From Eucommia ulmoides (taxonomy: Eukaryota > Streptophyta > Magnoliopsida > Garryales > Eucommiaceae), in the NCBI GenBank assembly GCA_016647705.1, contig CM028333.1:4743616-4807615 (forward strand): a DNA stretch of 64,000 bases, read 5' to 3'. The stretch's first letter is position 1. Every line of letters starts with the position of its first letter. Below are positions 1 through 13,600 of this stretch, in pieces. A model generated the notes under the pieces. The model did no database searches and had not been told where the DNA came from. It saw only the letters and a program-made list of their open reading frames with translations. Position numbers and translations under genes: made by a program.

Positions 1-567
1 CTGATCGTGAGGTTAAAACGATCACTATGGCTAGCTAGTGTGTGTTGTGGTGCAATGGTGGTTTGAGATGTGTGTTTGAGATGTGATGTTTTACTTATAT
101 TGGGTGAGTTGTTATTTATTATGGTGATTGATATGATTTTATACTAGATGGATTTGGATGGAACTTATCTATATCGCTTTATTTTCATTGCTTATATACT
201 CATGCTTGATCCATATTTAATTGTGGTAATATTTAGAATGTTTTATTATTTTTAAAATGTTTTACTAAGAAGGCAGTACACTCGTAGGTACAACAGTTAG
301 GAGTCGGTCCCCTACTGGCACTAGGTAGAGTTATGTGATGGAGTCATGTAGGCGATTGAGAGAAATTGTCAAAGGCGAACCCAAAAAAGTTCATGGATAA
401 ATACTTTTAGTTAGAAAAATTTCGGGACGGGTTTGTCCCCACATAATAGATGTATGTATTATACAGTGGGTGTATATTGTCATTCATTAAGTTATTCGGA
501 TTTTGGTGATGTCATGTTGTAGTCACGCCAACCTCGGGATAACGGGTGTCCGGGACGGGTTGTGACA
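1..567 (+). mobile_element. 3' part of a long chromovirus-type (Tekay-like) LTR
   Basis: Seen: from about base 20 to 360 this sequence follows, base for base with scattered differences, the reverse complement of about 27810-28140, including a shared block around 281-345 (GGCAGTACACTCGTAGGTAC). It ends with a GGGACGGGTTGTGACA block at 567, the typical end of Tekay-like LTRs. The element enters from the left edge, so its start and its state (solo LTR or part of a full element) are unknown. The family is inferred from end sequences and length of the related copy at 27578-30380, not from protein domains. Confidence 0.6.
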
Positions 568-975
568 GTTCGGGTCGGGGTTTCATAATCCTAAAGTTGA
601 TATTTAGATATCGGGTGGTACCATGTCTCGAAGATCAAGCTCACGATGAACTTTTCTTTATTTATAATATGCAAAGAGTAGACTGGCGTTTTCCTTTAGT
701 TGTCAGGCATAATGCGCATTAGGACTAGTTTGGGTGATGTCAGGTGGGTGTAACTTAACTAGGGAGATATATCGTTAACTGTCAGATGAGCCATGATCAA
801 ACTAGAGAGCAAACATGAACTTAATCTTAGCCAAAAGGTAATAGGCAAGAGTTGTCTATCCCCAAGAGTTGTAGTTCCGCAGTTGTCGGGTTATTGCTAT
901 CGACAAGAAAGTGAGATTCAAAAAATTTAGTGGGAGCACATTTAGATTTATAAAAGACATTTGATCTAAAATTTA
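568..975. other. Unassigned stretch, possibly leader of a decayed Copia
   Basis: No gene is visible. The stretch lies between an LTR end and the first Copia gag-like residues and may include that element's untranslated leader or LTR, but no repeat partner was found in the window to prove it. Confidence 0.4.
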
Positions 976-2330
976 TATACACTACTTTAATGCTTCACTT
1001 ATACGTTGTATTAACTCTCTATGTAGATTTCATTATGTCAAAACCATTACAAAATGTTCTTGAGAAAATAGTTTAATCAATTTTTTTTTATTTACTGGGA
1101 ATCCTTAAGTTAGTTTTAGCTTCTCGAAAATTGGACTATGTTCTAGATTGTCCAATACCTCTTGCATCTGATGTCAATACTGAGGAAGAATGTTTCATGA
1201 TCCAATAATGAATAGATGATGATAAGTAGACTTAATGATAAATGATAGTATCAATGAGTCAACTGCAGAAACAGTCTGAAGGGTTGGGGAAGACATATGT
1301 GATCATGCAATGCTTGGAATCTCTCTCGTTGAACACAATCATACTGCTAGGTATAACATCTCTAAGGAGATTTTCGGATCTTACATGTTGGCAGGGTCTT
1401 CGGTTAGGGACCATGTCCTTAAGACAATAAGTCAGGTTGAGGGACTAGAAAATATAGGGTCACTTCTTCATCACTAATTTCTTGTAGATCTTATTCTGCA
1501 GTCGCTTCCTTATACGTTTGATTAATTCGAGGTGAACTTCAACATGAACAAGATTGAATTCACACTTCCGGGCTTCTTAATATGTTAGGGATTGTCGAGG
1601 GTACCTTGAAAAAGTTCAAGGTTTCGCTGCTCGTAGTAGATAGGCATACGACTTCAAAAGGGAAGAAGACGAAAAGAAAACCCAATTCATCTTTAAAAGT
1701 GAACCAAAAGCCAAAGAAACAAAAGAGACTCACTGAAGAAAAGTACTTTCATTCATCCAGCAATGAGATTAGAAAAGGAATTGACCTGAGTACCTAAGTT
1801 ACAAGGAGAAACCTTCTAAAGGTATGTTAGATTGGCTTGTTGTTATTGGTTGCTTAACAAAATGTTCTATTTCAAATTGGATTTTAGACTTTGGTTCTAG
1901 TTTACACGTGTGTAATACTATACATGGTCTAAAGAGAAACATAAGGTCAAGTAAATGTGACATCTCGCTACGCGTGCGAAATGGAGTAAGAGTTGTTGCA
2001 TTAGTCGTGGGAGATCTTCACTTAGGTTATTGTTGTCGCATGTTTAAAATTGGAAAAAATTGTTTATTTATGTTTGTAGTCTTTAAAAATATTATTTTTA
2101 TTCCTTGTTTAATAAAAGATGATTATTTAGACTTTTTTTTAGAATAATAAATGTAATATTAATTTCCATTTAAAGTCGGATGGCTTGGGCATATGTTATA
2201 ACAATCTTTGTTATTTAAGTATAACAAATAAAAGATTGAGAGATGAAAATTCTACCTGCTTGGTATCTCAGACTAGATCATATTAGTGAGAAAATAATCA
2301 ACAAGATGATTAAAGATGGACTTTTGGTCC
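976..2330 (+). mobile_element. Decayed Copia remnant: gag to start of integrase
   Basis: Short stretches in all plus frames match the order of plant Copia polyproteins. Around 1030-1250 and 1250-1430 are gag-like pieces. At 1582-1790 is a lysine-rich gag end. At 1824-2147 is the protease/linker region with the WILDFGSS-like motif and LHVCN. Around 2250-2330 comes the gag-pre-integrase motif LWHLRLDHIS-like. No LTR pair was identified. The element is old, broken in many places (more than five) and truncated. It is a fossil with no coding capacity. Confidence 0.7.
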
Positions 2331-2559
2331 CATTTGGCTTGGAGCTATTACCAACAATGTTTGTTTTTATTTTTTATATTAAACTAAACCTATTATTTAG
2401 TAAGCATAAATAGATCAACCATTAGTTGAAAAACCAATAATCATCAACATTAATATGTAAACAAACGAATAAGAATCACGAAGACAAGAGGGAGGTTGTG
2501 TTATTCTAGAATGACATATTTTCTAGCTCAATAAGATGACAATTAGGCTCGATTGGTGC

Positions 2560-3560
2560 AACATTTGATGTCACTAGGACTCTAGGAGAGACTCGAGAGA
2601 GTCGTTCTTAGGATCGGAGCCAGAACATTAGTATGGGTCGATTTGGTAGCTATAGGATCTATTTGAGACTTAGTGACACTTGTGCTTGGGTGATCATAAA
2701 ATAAGTCTATGGATAGATTAGTAAAATAAAGCTGGTTATTGGGAGATGTCGAATAAAACTTGGATATAGAGAAAATATATTGTTTTCCCAAAAGATGATG
2801 TGGCGGAAAGTATGGAGGCGATTAAAAATGCGATCTCAAAATTGATATCCTTAGTGTTTGATTTTATATCTTAGGAAGCAACGTAGTCGAGCCTAATGTT
2901 CTAGTTTGGTATGTTCGTAAGGTTGTAAAATGACAAACACTCCCAAAGACTTTTAAGTTGTTGTAATTAGGAGAGATTCCATGCAACTGCTCATAAGGGA
3001 AAATATTTTCAATGGTAGGTAAAGGGACCCAATTGATGGTCTAGACAATATCGAGAACAATTTCTCCTCAGAAACATTTCGGATAAGAGGATAAAATGAG
3101 TAGTGCACAGACAATGATATGCCGATATTTACGTTCAGCTCAACCATTTTGGATACAAGTATTAAGGAAATATCTGTAAGGAAATGGGCCATACTTCCGA
3201 AGAGTGGCAATGAAAGATTGATCCTTGAATTCCACAGTACTGTCAAATTTAAAAAATTTGAAATTATGAGAAAATGAATTTAAACCATGACAACAAAATC
3301 TTGGTATATCTTAGATAATTTGGAAAGCTTATACATAAGGTATAACCAAGTGTAAGTAGAATAATAGTTGACAAATATGACAAACAAAATATTTAGATCT
3401 CCCAATTGTGGCAGAAATTGAAGGTCCCCAAACATCAAAACTAAGTCAAAGGGTGTGGTAAAGATGGAGTCATTAATGGAAAAAAATAAGTCATGTTATT
3501 TAGTTGGCTGACATAGAAGATAGTCAATATGCTCGATAGAGACAAATCCTAATTTTTCAC
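2560..3560 (-). mobile_element. Decayed Copia integrase fragment, opposite orientation
   Basis: The minus strand carries pieces matching the Copia integrase core and its C-terminal part: around 3440-3300 a segment resembling the PF-L-H-D-WGP region, and around 3170-2880 segments resembling AERK-RHI, PKCF-GE, TINW-PLPTIEN and LHGISPNYNNLKVFG. It lies head-to-head with the plus-strand Copia remnant to its left, so it is either a separate insertion or an inverted piece. It is heavily broken and old. Confidence 0.65.
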
Positions 3561-4884
3561 TAGAGACTAAAGACGGATATGGTGGCGTGGCTTGTCTTGT
3601 TGGAATCGTCTTCGAACAAAGATTCTGGATCTATAATTTGTTCGCAGTTTTGATGATGTAAATAGATGTAAAAACATTGAAAAGTTGCCAAAGGGAATAA
3701 ATATATAGTGATTCATTGTGATGAAGAATAAACAATAAATCACTGTTAAAGAATATAGATGAATAAGGTCAAGAATTGTTGGCTTTGATATCATGTTATG
3801 AGATTCCAATTAAAAATTATATGGTAGCAAATGGAATAATTCATTCGGCTTATATAATGATTGGAACAAGTGTAAATTAATCGAAGTAGGAAGGAATCTA
3901 ACATTCTCCTTAAGTGCAAATCTTAGTCTGTACGAAAATTTTGATTACGAGAGAAGGAAAAATCTCATCACCTTGGTTCTTATACCACATTAGAAGATTG
4001 AGAAAGTGAGAATTATATATCCTGAAATAAGGAATATAAGAGACAAGTCTATACAATGAGGTCTATATACTAACATAAAATTAGGGTTTAAGAGATTTAT
4101 GACACAAAGATATCCTCGTAGATAGCCCGTATATACATATCCCAAAAAAAATACTAATTATTTTCCAAGTTTTTCAATTTTCATCAATCAACACAACTTT
4201 TGTAACTAAATGATTAGTGAGTAAATTTGGGATGAACATTAAATGGGGACTAGGGTTTCTTTAATATATGTCAAATGTGGTATCTTATGATGAGGACATC
4301 ATGTGTTGCCTGCACATATATATCTTCAGTGGAGATGAATCTACCCTACTATATGTATATATATAGATAGATAGATATGTATGCATATTTGGTTGGAATA
4401 GAAAAGATAGATGGGGGACCCATATTGCTGACTATGAGGGGTGTGTGGATCCCACAACTGGTGATTTTATATTGGGACAAAGACAAGCAATTCTCGCAGC
4501 ATCACATGACTTTATTAGTTGGAAGCTGAATGGATGGTTACCCCATTGGAACGGGGGGTGGTGGATCCATGTTCTTTCCCTCCTCCCTTTCTGCTACTAC
4601 CACTGCTCTTTTCTTTTTTTCTTTTTATATTAATACTTATTTTTAGCAATTATAATTATTTTTTTTTAACCTCGCCCGTCGGTGTTTTATGTTATGTTCT
4701 TTACACAATCAATTCTAAGTCCGGTTAAAAGAGAAAGGTTACGTTAGGTAACTGACAACCAGAACCAACGTAAAATTTTGTCAGAACTTTTATGATATGA
4801 ATTTAGAGACATCACACTTAGGAGTATTCCTTGTCGACCCGACTTAAGTTGGACAAAGGCTTAAGTGGCGTTACTTACAATAAA
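3561..4884. other. Intergenic, no gene seen
   Basis: About 3790-4140 has the look of a decayed LTR (repeated 'gagatt..' and 'ttatataatg' blocks resembling those at 43820-44030), but the ends could not be set. The short open frames around 4445-4730 show no recognisable domain. Nothing else is supported. Confidence 0.4.
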
Positions 4885-5212
4885 TTGGAATAATAATTCT
4901 GTTTCCGTTCTGAAGTATTTCAAAAATAAAAATATATTTCGTAACAACCATTGTCCTGAAATTGTTTATTTTAATTTATGAGAATAAAAACAAAAAACAC
5001 GTTTGGTTGCAACATTTATATTTTTTTTTTCTTTAAATGCATGACGGATGACGGCGGTGGAAATAATTCAGGAAATAGTCCTAAATTACTCTCAAAATTT
5101 TGAAAATAAAAACGCATTTACCAAACACATTACTGTACATTAATTCGAAAATTTTAAAAATAAAAATAGAAATCAAAGAACAAAAACAAATATAATCAAC
5201 CAAACGGGGCCT
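4885..5212. mobile_element. MITE-like repeat
   Basis: The stretch is built of short A-rich words (aaaataaaaa, aacaaaaac) and bears inverted end motifs of the class 'cgtttggttgca' near the left third and 'aaccaaacggggcc' at the right end. These are typical of plant MITEs. No target duplication was fixed, so the boundaries and the superfamily are uncertain. Confidence 0.4.
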
Positions 5213-6343
5213 TAATTGTTATTTTTTTTTTTTTTTTTTTTTGTATACTCACGAATATCCCCACGGTGTGAGATTAATATCATTTAGGGTGCGTGACTAC
5301 CTTTTCTAACAAGTACATTTCTGCTCGAACCCTTAAACTTTCCAAGGTCAATTAAGTTTTTAAACTTTTAATTTAAACGGACGTAGACAAGTTAGTCATA
5401 ATTTTCAAGAGGAGCTGAATCTTCCTCTCCACAATTCACATGCATGATGCCCTTTCTCTCTCTTTTGGGGTGTTCAGATTGAGATTGGTCCCATGTGCCC
5501 TACTCTCCATGACGTCACCCTCTCGATAGTGATTTGTCAACCACTGCTTCTTGATATCTGTTTTATTTTATTATTTTATTACTGGATTTTTCTGTTTTTC
5601 AATTAAAAAAAAAAAAGTAATTATATTCCAGTTGGGTCCTTGAAATTTCCACTTGTTTCAGTAAAGTACAATTTCATATTGAGCAATTGGACCCCATTAT
5701 ATTAGATGAATGGACAAGCCAAGTGGACCCATCAAAAACATAACCCTTTATCGACAAAAGGATTACTACCCCATTTTTTGACAATTGGGAAGTGTAACAA
5801 TCACTCAAGAGGTGTTTTTACATATATATTTTTTTCCTTGTCTGAGTTTGATTTTTCAGAAAAATATTTGGTAGATTAATTCTTGAATTTAACATAAAGC
5901 TAATATAAAATAACATTTTCTTAAAATCGTCAGTTGAAATGATTACTCAAAATACATGTAAACTGGTCCAGACATATTTTATCTCCAAAAAAATATAACA
6001 AACAAGAGAATCTCTTGATGTGCCATGCTAACCTATTTTTTTAGAGGTGACCCAAATTCAAAAGGGCTAATCCATTAAATTCATGTGGCCTTCTCTTATA
6101 CGTTAACAAACTTTTGGTCCTTCTTAAAAAAAATATAATCTAGGATTTATTTTATTTTATTTTATTTTTGCCCCGTAATTGAAAATTGTATTGAGACCGG
6201 AAAGAAGACAAACAAGTAAATCTAACACCCCCCAAAAAAAAGAGAGGAAACAGAAACAAACTCTATCATTCGTTTGAAGCTTCCCATTTACAACTAATCA
6301 GAGAATTATTCATGCCTAGGCACATTCAACGCAAATCATATTT
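5213..6343. other. Intergenic, no gene seen
   Basis: It contains a poly-T run at about 5221-5242 and several homopolymer runs. No open frame with recognisable domains and no repeat with clear ends was found. Confidence 0.4.
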
Positions 6344-6351
6344 AATCACAC

Positions 6352-7175
6352 CTAGGGATGGCAAGATTGGCATTTACGCTCAAGCACGAAACAAAATCGG
6401 CACAAAATTATTGGGTATGATTAAACTTAATGGATAACGGATCGTTATCTGGTTAGAAACAATAAACACGGTATGAAACATGTTGTAATTCAATTTTACA
6501 TGATATATAACCCAATAATTGATACAAATGATAATCATTTTAATCATGTTTTCAGGTTAAACAATAAGCGATGACATAGCATGTGACACAATAATTTTAA
6601 TGAATTATTTTAAAAATAAAAATATATTAATATTAATAACTATTTACCAATATCACAATATACTTATCTAATATATGTACTTAGATATATATTTATTACT
6701 TAGATTGAAATAATTTTAATATATATATTACTTAGATTAGGGTATTTGCAAAATTAAATTCTCTTCTTTTTTTTTTCTTTTTCTTTTTTTTCGTTTGTTG
6801 TGGTATTTTGTTGTTTATAATGTGTTAACATGTTTATCGTTATTTTACTTATTCATAAAAAATTATGTGTCAACAATTATATAATTTATGTTAAGTGGTC
6901 TTTAATGTATAGTAAGTTATACAGGTTTTTATTGTGATACGATACTTTATGGTAGTGTGTTATCACTCTGTGTTATTGGGTGCCACAATAACTTGTCGTC
7001 TCGTGTTGACACGATAACTTGTCATCTCGTGTCAACACGATAATATATAACTTGTCGTCTCGTGTTGACACGATAACTTGTCATCTCGTGTCAACACGAT
7101 AATATACTATGTTGTGTTTGTGTTTTGATTTCGATAAGTTATCATACTGTGTTGATGACAGAATTTGTCAATCCT
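6352..7175. mobile_element. hAT-type MITE with 8-bp target duplication
   Basis: The element is flanked by near-identical 8-bp duplications, AATCACAC at 6344-6351 and AATCATAC at 7176-7183. Its ends are inverted: left CTAGGGATGGCAAGATTGG, right (reverse complement) AGGATTGACAAATTCTG. An 8-bp duplication is characteristic of hAT elements. No transposase is present, so it is non-autonomous. Near its right end a 59-bp unit is duplicated in tandem (about 6989-7106), each copy holding the dyad TCGTGTTGACACGA. Confidence 0.7.
6989..7106. repeat. 59-bp tandem duplication with internal palindromes
   Basis: Two practically identical copies start at about 6990 and 7049. Each contains TCGTGTTGACACGA and its variant TCGTGTCAACACGA, so the block can fold into several alternative hairpins. 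It lies within the MITE at 6352-7175. Confidence 0.85.
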
Positions 7176-7659
7176 AATCATACCAAATCACCTATTTCTA
7201 CAGTGTTCCCAGGCTGGCCTGGTGCTAAATCCCTTGGAGGGAGGATTAGACTTCCACAAAACTAGACTAACCCTCAACTGAGCACATGTTTTGAAATGTT
7301 TAACAAGGCCAACGCCATACTCGTTTCCCCCAACAGATCACTGGCCTGAGCAATCAAAGGAAGATTTAAGAAGATTCAGGTATAAAAATTAAGGGTGTAA
7401 AAGGTAATTAACCCTATAATATATATCCTAGCTACAAAAATAAAGAAGAAAATTGAAAGACCAGGCCATTAAAAGACAAAAGAAATTTGACTATTGTATC
7501 ACTATATGCTCTCCCTTTTTTTTTTTTTCTATATGAATTGAGAAATTATAATATACAAAAATGAATGAATTTGAAAATATTGAAGAGGAAGAGGGCGGCT
7601 TTTGCACGGTTATGTATTGAAGCTGGGTTTTCGCTCATTATATGGGTCGGAGGAGGACG

Positions 7660-10600
7660 TCAACCAAAATGAAAACCGGTAGAGCTGTAAGGGGAGTTGG
7701 CGAGATCCGGCAGTTTGAGAGTGGCGATAACACCAGCAGCAAGAGCAGATAAGGATGCTAGAACAAAGGCCGGTATATTTCCACCACCAAATAGAGCATC
7801 CCATGGCCCCGCACCAAGGGATACGATCATCTGAAAATTTAAATAAATAAATAAAAAGGTAAACTTTTGCAATCCACCAACATTGGAAACTACAAGAACC
7901 GACTAGGCGAATTTCAACAGAACAAAAAAAAAATCACTGATATCGGTTGCAGAGCCAAAATTTAAACTTTTAAGCATTTGTTAGTAACTTGGAAATTAAA
8001 GTATATATTTATCACAAAATTTAGGTCGAAATGTAATATCAAACAGATTTTTGAGATTTTGATTTAAAAAAAAATAATCAATTTAGATGAAATTTTAAAG
8101 GGATCAAAGTGAAAATTTCAATTTGAACGTATAACATCTTAACGTTTTCTAATCATCCCATAACAGTCCGAATCATTTTTTCCATTACAATTTTGGACAG
8201 AAATAGTCGCACATATGATTGTTTAAGTGACTTATATATATATATACATATAAAGAGGATGGAAATGCCCTTAAGGATAAGGTCCCCTTAAAAATAGTTG
8301 GGTACGCGCCAAGTGACTATTTGCCATCCAAAATTGTAATGGAGACATTGATTTCGACTGAAATTGGAACGTTCTGAAACTTCACAGTGTCGTATTCAAA
8401 TTGAAGCTACAAGGACCAAAGAGAAATAATGGTAAAACTTCAGGGGTTCAAAGTGTGAAAAACCCTGAAAATACTGTGAAATGTATATAGGTGGGAGGGG
8501 GGGCATGAGCCCCTCCTAGATAACAAGGTGGCTCTACCACTTTGATGATCTAGGTTAAGAAGCGGTTATTCTTCTAACACGGCAAAACTGATATAATATT
8601 AAGCAACCATATCGTCCCGGGAGAAGGGGGGGGGGGGCACGTACCTGGGGAACAACAATTGCAAGATTTAGAACTCCTATTGCTAATCCTGCAGACAGAT
8701 AGAAATTCCTGAGAATCAGAATTAAATTCATCGATCCAAGAAACAAAAGAGACTTCAGAGGGCAGATAAAGAATATGCACAACCTTGACCACCTCCAGCA
8801 TCAGCAGTCAGCTCCGCCGTGACAGAAAAGGGGACACTATATGTGATCTGCAGCATAGATATACAGTTAGTAAATGGGTCAAGACTCGATAATAGGAAGA
8901 TGGAGCTAAAGGCCCTGTTTGTTTAGTGTTTTTATTCCGAACTTTTTGTCTGTTTCAAGTTTTCGTGAAACAAAAGTAGATATAAGAGGGAAAAAACAAT
9001 GTCTCTGTTCCGTTCTCAACTTTTTAGAATAAATTTTTGGGAACAGAAAATAATTGTTCCAGCATTACTGTTTCTGTTCCAATATTTTTTTTTTAACAGA
9101 AACAGAAATTTAAGAATAGAAACACTAAATGAACGTCAGCAAACAGAATCAAATGGAGATTCAAGGAAATAGTGATAGTTACCGCAAGTGGAAGTCCAAG
9201 AATCGCAAAAACAACCAACGATGCGGTTTTGATTGTTTCCTTCCCTCCCACAACATGTTCATTCCCAAATTCTATGTCAGAAACTAAACTGATGACAGCC
9301 GTGCCAGCCATGCAAGCAAATACAATAAAATTGCTCATTGCCCACACTAGCCTCGATCCCAATCGCTGGCACATTGGTTCAATAAGAAAAGAGCTAACTC
9401 CAAGAACAACCTGACAACAAAAAGGGGGGGGGGGGGGGGGATTTGGTTAGGAACATCAATAATCAACGAACAAAATCAGCATCGTTAGTTTACTAGCTAC
9501 TACAAACATTAACAAAAAATGTGAAACCAATGATGCTTATTTTTTGAGGTCCTTACTGAATTCAATAGCAAACCAAATGCACCTTCTCTGACACCTTGAT
9601 CATAAGCTCGAACTTCAGCTGCATCCCCCTTCGGGTCCCCGTGATAAACTTCTCTTCCCATCCAATCCGTATCAAAAAGGAAAAATGGAAACCAAGATAC
9701 CTGTTTGTACAAACAGTCAGCAACGAAATAAGAAAAGGATGAGAATAGTGCATAAGAATGCAGAACTTACCCAGGTAAGAGCCATGACAAGAAGCACCGA
9801 ATGCATTGCAGGTGGTAAATGCCGTAAGCTCGTCAATAAATTAACCAACACTGCTCCAGGCTTGTCGTTAAAACTTTCGAATTGATCTTTCTCAACTTTC
9901 TGGTCTTCTGTTTTTCCATTACTTTCTGTTTTAGAATCACTCTCAGATTTGTTTTCTGTTTCACTATTTACAAGCGGCATCTTGGTTTTCTGTTTTGAAA
10001 AGTCAAAGCTTAATTGTCGGGGATTCCCCAACAAAGGAGCAGAATCTGATAAACGCTGAGGCTGCTTGGGCGTTGTTAGTGGAACCTCCTTTGCAAAATG
10101 AAGTGTCACAAGTGTACAGAATGTTAGGAATACCTGTTCCAGCCCAAAGCAAAGGCTTTAGAATCGCATTATTTGCACGTAAAGATGTCTTATGAAACGA
10201 GCACAAGAACAATGATATTAATTGATAGTGCAGAAACAATTTTTTAAGGTATAACTGGAACGTTTTCAAATTGCACAGTAGAAAACAAAAGAGACATCAC
10301 TCGGCACTATTTCATTACTAACATAAGGTTTCTGACTCATTCCGATATGAAACAAACGCAAGAATCATGAAATTGATTAGCACATTACAAAACAGCATAT
10401 CAGAGTAAATAAATGCTTTCCAAACTCATCCAAGCATAACTTACTAGCAAGAAATATTCAGATCTCTCTCTTGCTCCCCCCCCCCCCAAAAAGATCTCTC
10501 TCTCTCTCTCTCTCGCACATCCACTCTGTTTTAAATAATTTACGACCACTGACTTGACCAATTTAGAGACACTGCATACAGCAGACAGCACAAGGTGGAT

Positions 10601-13600
10601 CCTCATTCCTAATACAGCAAAGGCAAACTAAGAAAATCAAGCCTCGTGCATCCAGCAAGTAGCCACTAGTAGGTGATAAAGTTGTTTCTGGGTAAATTAT
10701 TTCAAGCATGGTTTATAGGATATACCCATCTTCAATAGTCTATTGAATAAAATAGATATGCCAACATTTTATTGTATAAATATACCACCGAAGTAATAAA
10801 TCACTGACACACTAAACTGGAAGAATAAAATTAAAATTAGAAGCAGAGCCATCAAAATCATAGACCCCTAGAAAGATTGAAGTAAAAGAAATAAAATCAC
10901 CAAAAGACCAGACAAAACTCTGTATAAATGGACTTTCAAGGATACAGATAGCTCACCACGGCAACTAAAAATGCTGCTTTAAGGTTTCCACAGGCTTCAC
11001 AACAAGCTCTACTCATCAGGAATGGAAACCATCTGCTTAGAAGAAAAAAAAATTAAAAATCCAGACAAATGAATCTCCGGAAAATGGTTTTGTGGAGTAA
11101 GTCATGCCAACTGGATGTAAAGAACAAACTACTAAGCTCCCATCAAGGGATAGTATCAGGATACTTATGTTGCAAATTGAAATTTAGATTTCCTTTGATA
11201 ATAACTAATGGACAGTATCAATTATCAATGCATGAACATGCATCAAAATAGTATTACGTTTATCAGAATTGCGCGTAGGGTATTTTACCTGTGCCACTGT
11301 CCACTAGCACCAGCAGAAAATCCTAAAATATTCCCGACAGCCATCCATGAGCAAAAAACAGCATTAGCTGAATTTCTTTGATCAGGGCCTACAATTCAAC
11401 AATTAGACATCTTTAGTCATCAACAAAGGAAAAAGGCATATAAAGGGGAAATCATGGCGAAGGGTTGCAATTATCAAAAAAAAAAAGAAAAAAAAGGAAA
11501 GAAAGAAAAAAGAAAATCGTTTTTTCGGTTTTTTATTTGGGTGGTAGCAAAGAGTAAGGAAGTAGACCAGCTAAATCAGCCAGAAGAGCTCGAGCTGGGC
11601 CCTGCACAAGGGATAAAGAAAATTAGAGAAAAAGAAAATTAACATAGCTAAATTAGAGCTTAAAATTACTTGACAGATTACCTGCACTGTGTTATTAGCA
11701 AGATCCAGCATCCAGAACCCAACAATAAAAACAAAAGCTGCTCTCGTACGTGTACCTTTGAATGTTCTGTAATAGCATAAATTAGTCAAATACATTGTGT
11801 TTGAAGGGAAGCAATCAATAATCAATTGGAAGAAGAAAAACCTGCAATGCTCTTCTGTATCTCCTATAAGGTATCCAATGTCTGCAGAAAACCCAATCAC
11901 TATCACCTAAGATGACAAGATCTAGTTCAGCTGATATGAAGCTCAGTATAAAACTTGGCTATGTACAGAGAAATATGAGGTTTGTAATGCTCACAGCAAT
12001 GGAGATCATAAGAGATCCAACTAAAATAAATGGTCGCCTTCTTCCATATTTTGAGGTGCATTTATCACTCCAAATACCAACACAAGGTTGAACCTGCAAG
12101 GCCAAAAAGCAAACAATATCCAGCATTTTGAATAGGAAAAAGCGCAAAAGATCGACACACAAGCATGAATTAGCCAATTCGATATAAATGAAACACAATT
12201 ATTTGCTCGGGCTTCGGGAAAAAAATGACTAGAGGATATGCCACATTTTTCTTTCCACCAGTACAATGATAATTCAACCTTATCAAAAGCATATAATGAT
12301 ACTACAATATCTCAATGGTTTCCATTAAACCCAGTCCACATGGCACAACGGCCCCGATACATGTTATCCCCTCATATAGTCGTAACAATCTCACTCTCAC
12401 CGCAAATATCATTAGCCAAAGCATGAGTTCAAGTGAAGCAAATCTAATTAAAAACAAATATCATGAATATGCTGTGAAATGGGGAGAAAGAAAAAACTCT
12501 AATATCAAACCACAAATATAGTGGCAGATAAGAATTGTCACCCTCCACTGAAGATACAAAATTTAAAGGAAAAATTGAAATTTATACAAACGAAAAATAC
12601 ACATTGTAGCAAGAAATTAAGGATACAACAACATATAGTATTCTGGACTATATGTACAAGTTATCTCCACGTACCACAAGGCCAGTGATAGGACCACAAA
12701 GCCAGATAAATGATGAAAACGCATGCCCGATTCCAAGTGTCTGAAATAAGTAAAACAAGGAGCATAATTAACCATACAAGAAGCCAGCAACTCCAAGAGA
12801 CAATAAAAGTATGCACAATCATGGGAAAATATAAGAAAACCTTAGCATGAAGTAATGTAAGCAATATGTTAAAAATTTTAACAACAATGTTGATGACATA
12901 TATCGACTTTGAACATAATTTTTAATGGAAAATCAATCTTCAACCAAATGCATAAATATCCTAGGAAGTGTGAAGAATGATCGAAAAATTACAGGAATGG
13001 GAAGACAAAAGAGAGGTATATCTCTGAGTTACAGATTAATTAGTTACATATTCGGGTCGCACTTCTGAAACAAATTAATATACATTTTGGTGTTAATGAC
13101 TGAGAATTAATCTTCTGCTGATGTACAGAAGTTGGGCCTTGGAATAGGTCCATTGGCAAGAAAAATACTTCAAAATATGAATTTGCTGTCACCAAATTCC
13201 AGAGTGCAACTTCCACATTCTCAGCACAGAATAATTTTTATCTTCACATGCTCTCCTTGGAAACAAGTCTAGAGTCCTTTAGCAAAAAATTTAAATAAAG
13301 TAACACGCAACTACTTTTGAGCACCCAATAGGAACCCTTCTGCTTAGCCATTTCTTAGTAAAGTCGACTAGGAACATAACCAATTGGAATGTTAATGGGA
13401 TTCAAATCGACCATGGTGCTGTGTAGTGCTCTGAGTTTATCAGGCATTTGTATTAGTTTTGGGAAATATGAAGCAAAGAATAGGATGAGGCATATTGGAC
13501 AATTATGATATCATCCAGTTCAAGCCAAGGTAAGAGAAGGCTCTCAAATAACCTTAAGGATAAATGCCCGTTTCTGTAAGTTAAGTCGTTGAAAAGTAAA

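Noticed and set aside
6970-7110. CRISPR-like array because of short repeated palindromes
   Set aside because: Only two units, no spacers, plant genomic context and inside a MITE.
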